From the NCBI GenBank assembly GCA_031290295.1, contig JAITNT010000080.1, positions 1-5,154 on the forward strand: a DNA stretch of 5,154 nucleotides, in the 5' to 3' direction. The notes under the pieces were generated by a model, which was given only the letters and a program-made list of their open reading frames with translations, was not told the origin of the DNA and made no database searches. The DNA is from Clostridiales bacterium. Its GTDB lineage: Bacteria; Bacillota; Clostridia; Christensenellales; DUVY01. The translations under genes and the position numbers were made by a program. Shown piece after piece: positions 4,882 to 5,154 of this stretch (the stretch's first letter is position 1; each line of letters begins with the position of its first letter).

Positions 4882-4970
4882 CAGATTTTCGAGGGCGGTT
4901 TTGCAAAAAAGCACAGGCAATAGTGTCGCTATTGCCGCGCATTTTTCGCAAAATCCAAACCGAAAAGATG
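4882..4970. repeat. long imperfect hairpin of about 89 nt
   Basis: Nested inverted segments share one centre at 4926: GGCAATAG (4916-4923) with CTATTGCC (4929-4936), AAAAA (4906-4910) with TTTTT (4942-4946), TTTTGC (4899-4904) with GCAAAA (4948-4953), TTTTCG (4886-4891) with CGAAAA (4961-4966), and AC (4882-4883) with GT in mirrored register at the outer edge. The paired blocks are separated by equal-sized internal loops. It lies in the presumed 3' untranslated part of the FeoB-associated transcript. Confidence 0.65.
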
Positions 4971-5013
4971 CCTTTATACGCGCGGATTGAGGTTGTAGGA
5001 CCGGTCTGCTATT

Positions 5014-5031
5014 GAGCCGTGGAGTCGGCTC
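5014..5031. repeat. short hairpin GAGCCG / CGGCTC after the Cys-rich gene
   Basis: A perfect 6 bp stem with a 6-nt loop (TGGAGT), starting 8 nt beyond the stop codon of the minus-strand gene. No U run follows, so termination is unlikely here; it may protect the 3' end. Confidence 0.4.
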
Positions 5032-5039
5032 GGAGAACG

Positions 5040-5154
5040 CTATTTTTGTACGGGTGTTTCTTCACCCGTCGGGGGACACCCGCCCTTGCCGCAACCGGCA
5101 CAGCCGTCGCAGCCGCAGGAGCTTTTGCCCTTTTTCTTTCTGACTACGTTAAAT
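5040..5154 (-). CDS. FeoB-associated Cys-rich membrane protein, C-terminal fragment (5' end outside window)
   Basis: This is the last 37 codons of a gene that enters from the right edge; the stop is TAG at 5042-5040. The tail reads as basic residues RKKKGK, then a Cys/Gly-rich stretch with cysteines in the pattern C-x-C-x2-C-x2-C-x4-C, then PPTGEETPVQK. A lysine-rich juxtamembrane stretch followed by closely spaced cysteines is typical of the small FeoB-associated Cys-rich membrane proteins, which carry one N-terminal membrane helix and are encoded next to the ferrous iron transporter FeoB. A role in Fe(II) uptake or metal handling is inferred from that family. The membrane helix and start lie outside the window, so family membership rests on the tail alone. 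Another Cys-rich small membrane protein is possible. The expected feoAB neighbours would lie to the right. Confidence 0.72.
   Translation of the reverse strand, partial: FNVVRKKKGKSSCGCDGCAGCGKGGCPPTGEETPVQK

Noticed and set aside
5050..5069. Hairpin ACGGGTG / CACCCGT as a terminator
   Set aside because: It lies within the last codons of the Cys-rich gene and is followed on the minus strand by ACAAAAATAG, not a U tract.

Overview
The window looks like chromosomal DNA from an uncultured gut-type Bacillota (Clostridia-like) bacterium. This is inferred from a DUF951 protein, a short type I signal peptidase with a GASMMNT box, a PHP-type histidinol-phosphatase, a FeoB-associated Cys-rich tail and Shine-Dalgarno sites of the GGAGG type. 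Intergenic DNA packed with short palindromic repeats also fits such genomes. No rRNA, tRNA, CRISPR array, transposase or integrase is visible.

Layout, left to right. Positions 1-310 are non-coding and hold one copy of a composite repeat made of four modules, called M1 to M4 here. Positions 310-3717 hold four genes, all on the minus strand and read right to left. They are a 564-residue alpha/beta-hydrolase-like protein with a C-terminal beta-sandwich, a 67-residue DUF951 protein, signal peptidase I (lepB) and a HisJ/HisK-family PHP phosphatase. Gaps are 13 bp, a 20 bp overlap, and 52 bp, so a single operon is likely. A strong promoter (TTGCCG, 17 bp, extended -10 TGGTATAAT) ends only 9 bp before the first ATG, which predicts a nearly leaderless message. 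Positions 3767-4464 hold a second, rearranged and partly tandem copy of the same composite repeat in the same orientation, followed by three further hairpins. Positions 4465-5039 contain no convincing gene. They hold a minus-strand promoter-like site, a GC hairpin, a 16 bp terminator-type hairpin and an approximately 89-nt imperfect hairpin. Positions 5040-5154 are the 3' end of a FeoB-associated Cys-rich membrane protein entering from the right edge on the minus strand.

How the genes relate: the operon mixes a probable pseudoenzyme, a small putative metal-binding protein, a protein-export peptidase and a phosphatase. No single pathway links them, so co-transcription may be for expression rather than shared chemistry. 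The most unusual points are the loss of every recognisable catalytic residue in the hydrolase-like protein, the leaderless-type promoter, and two structured repeat modules (M1 and M2) whose copies keep the stems while the sequence varies.
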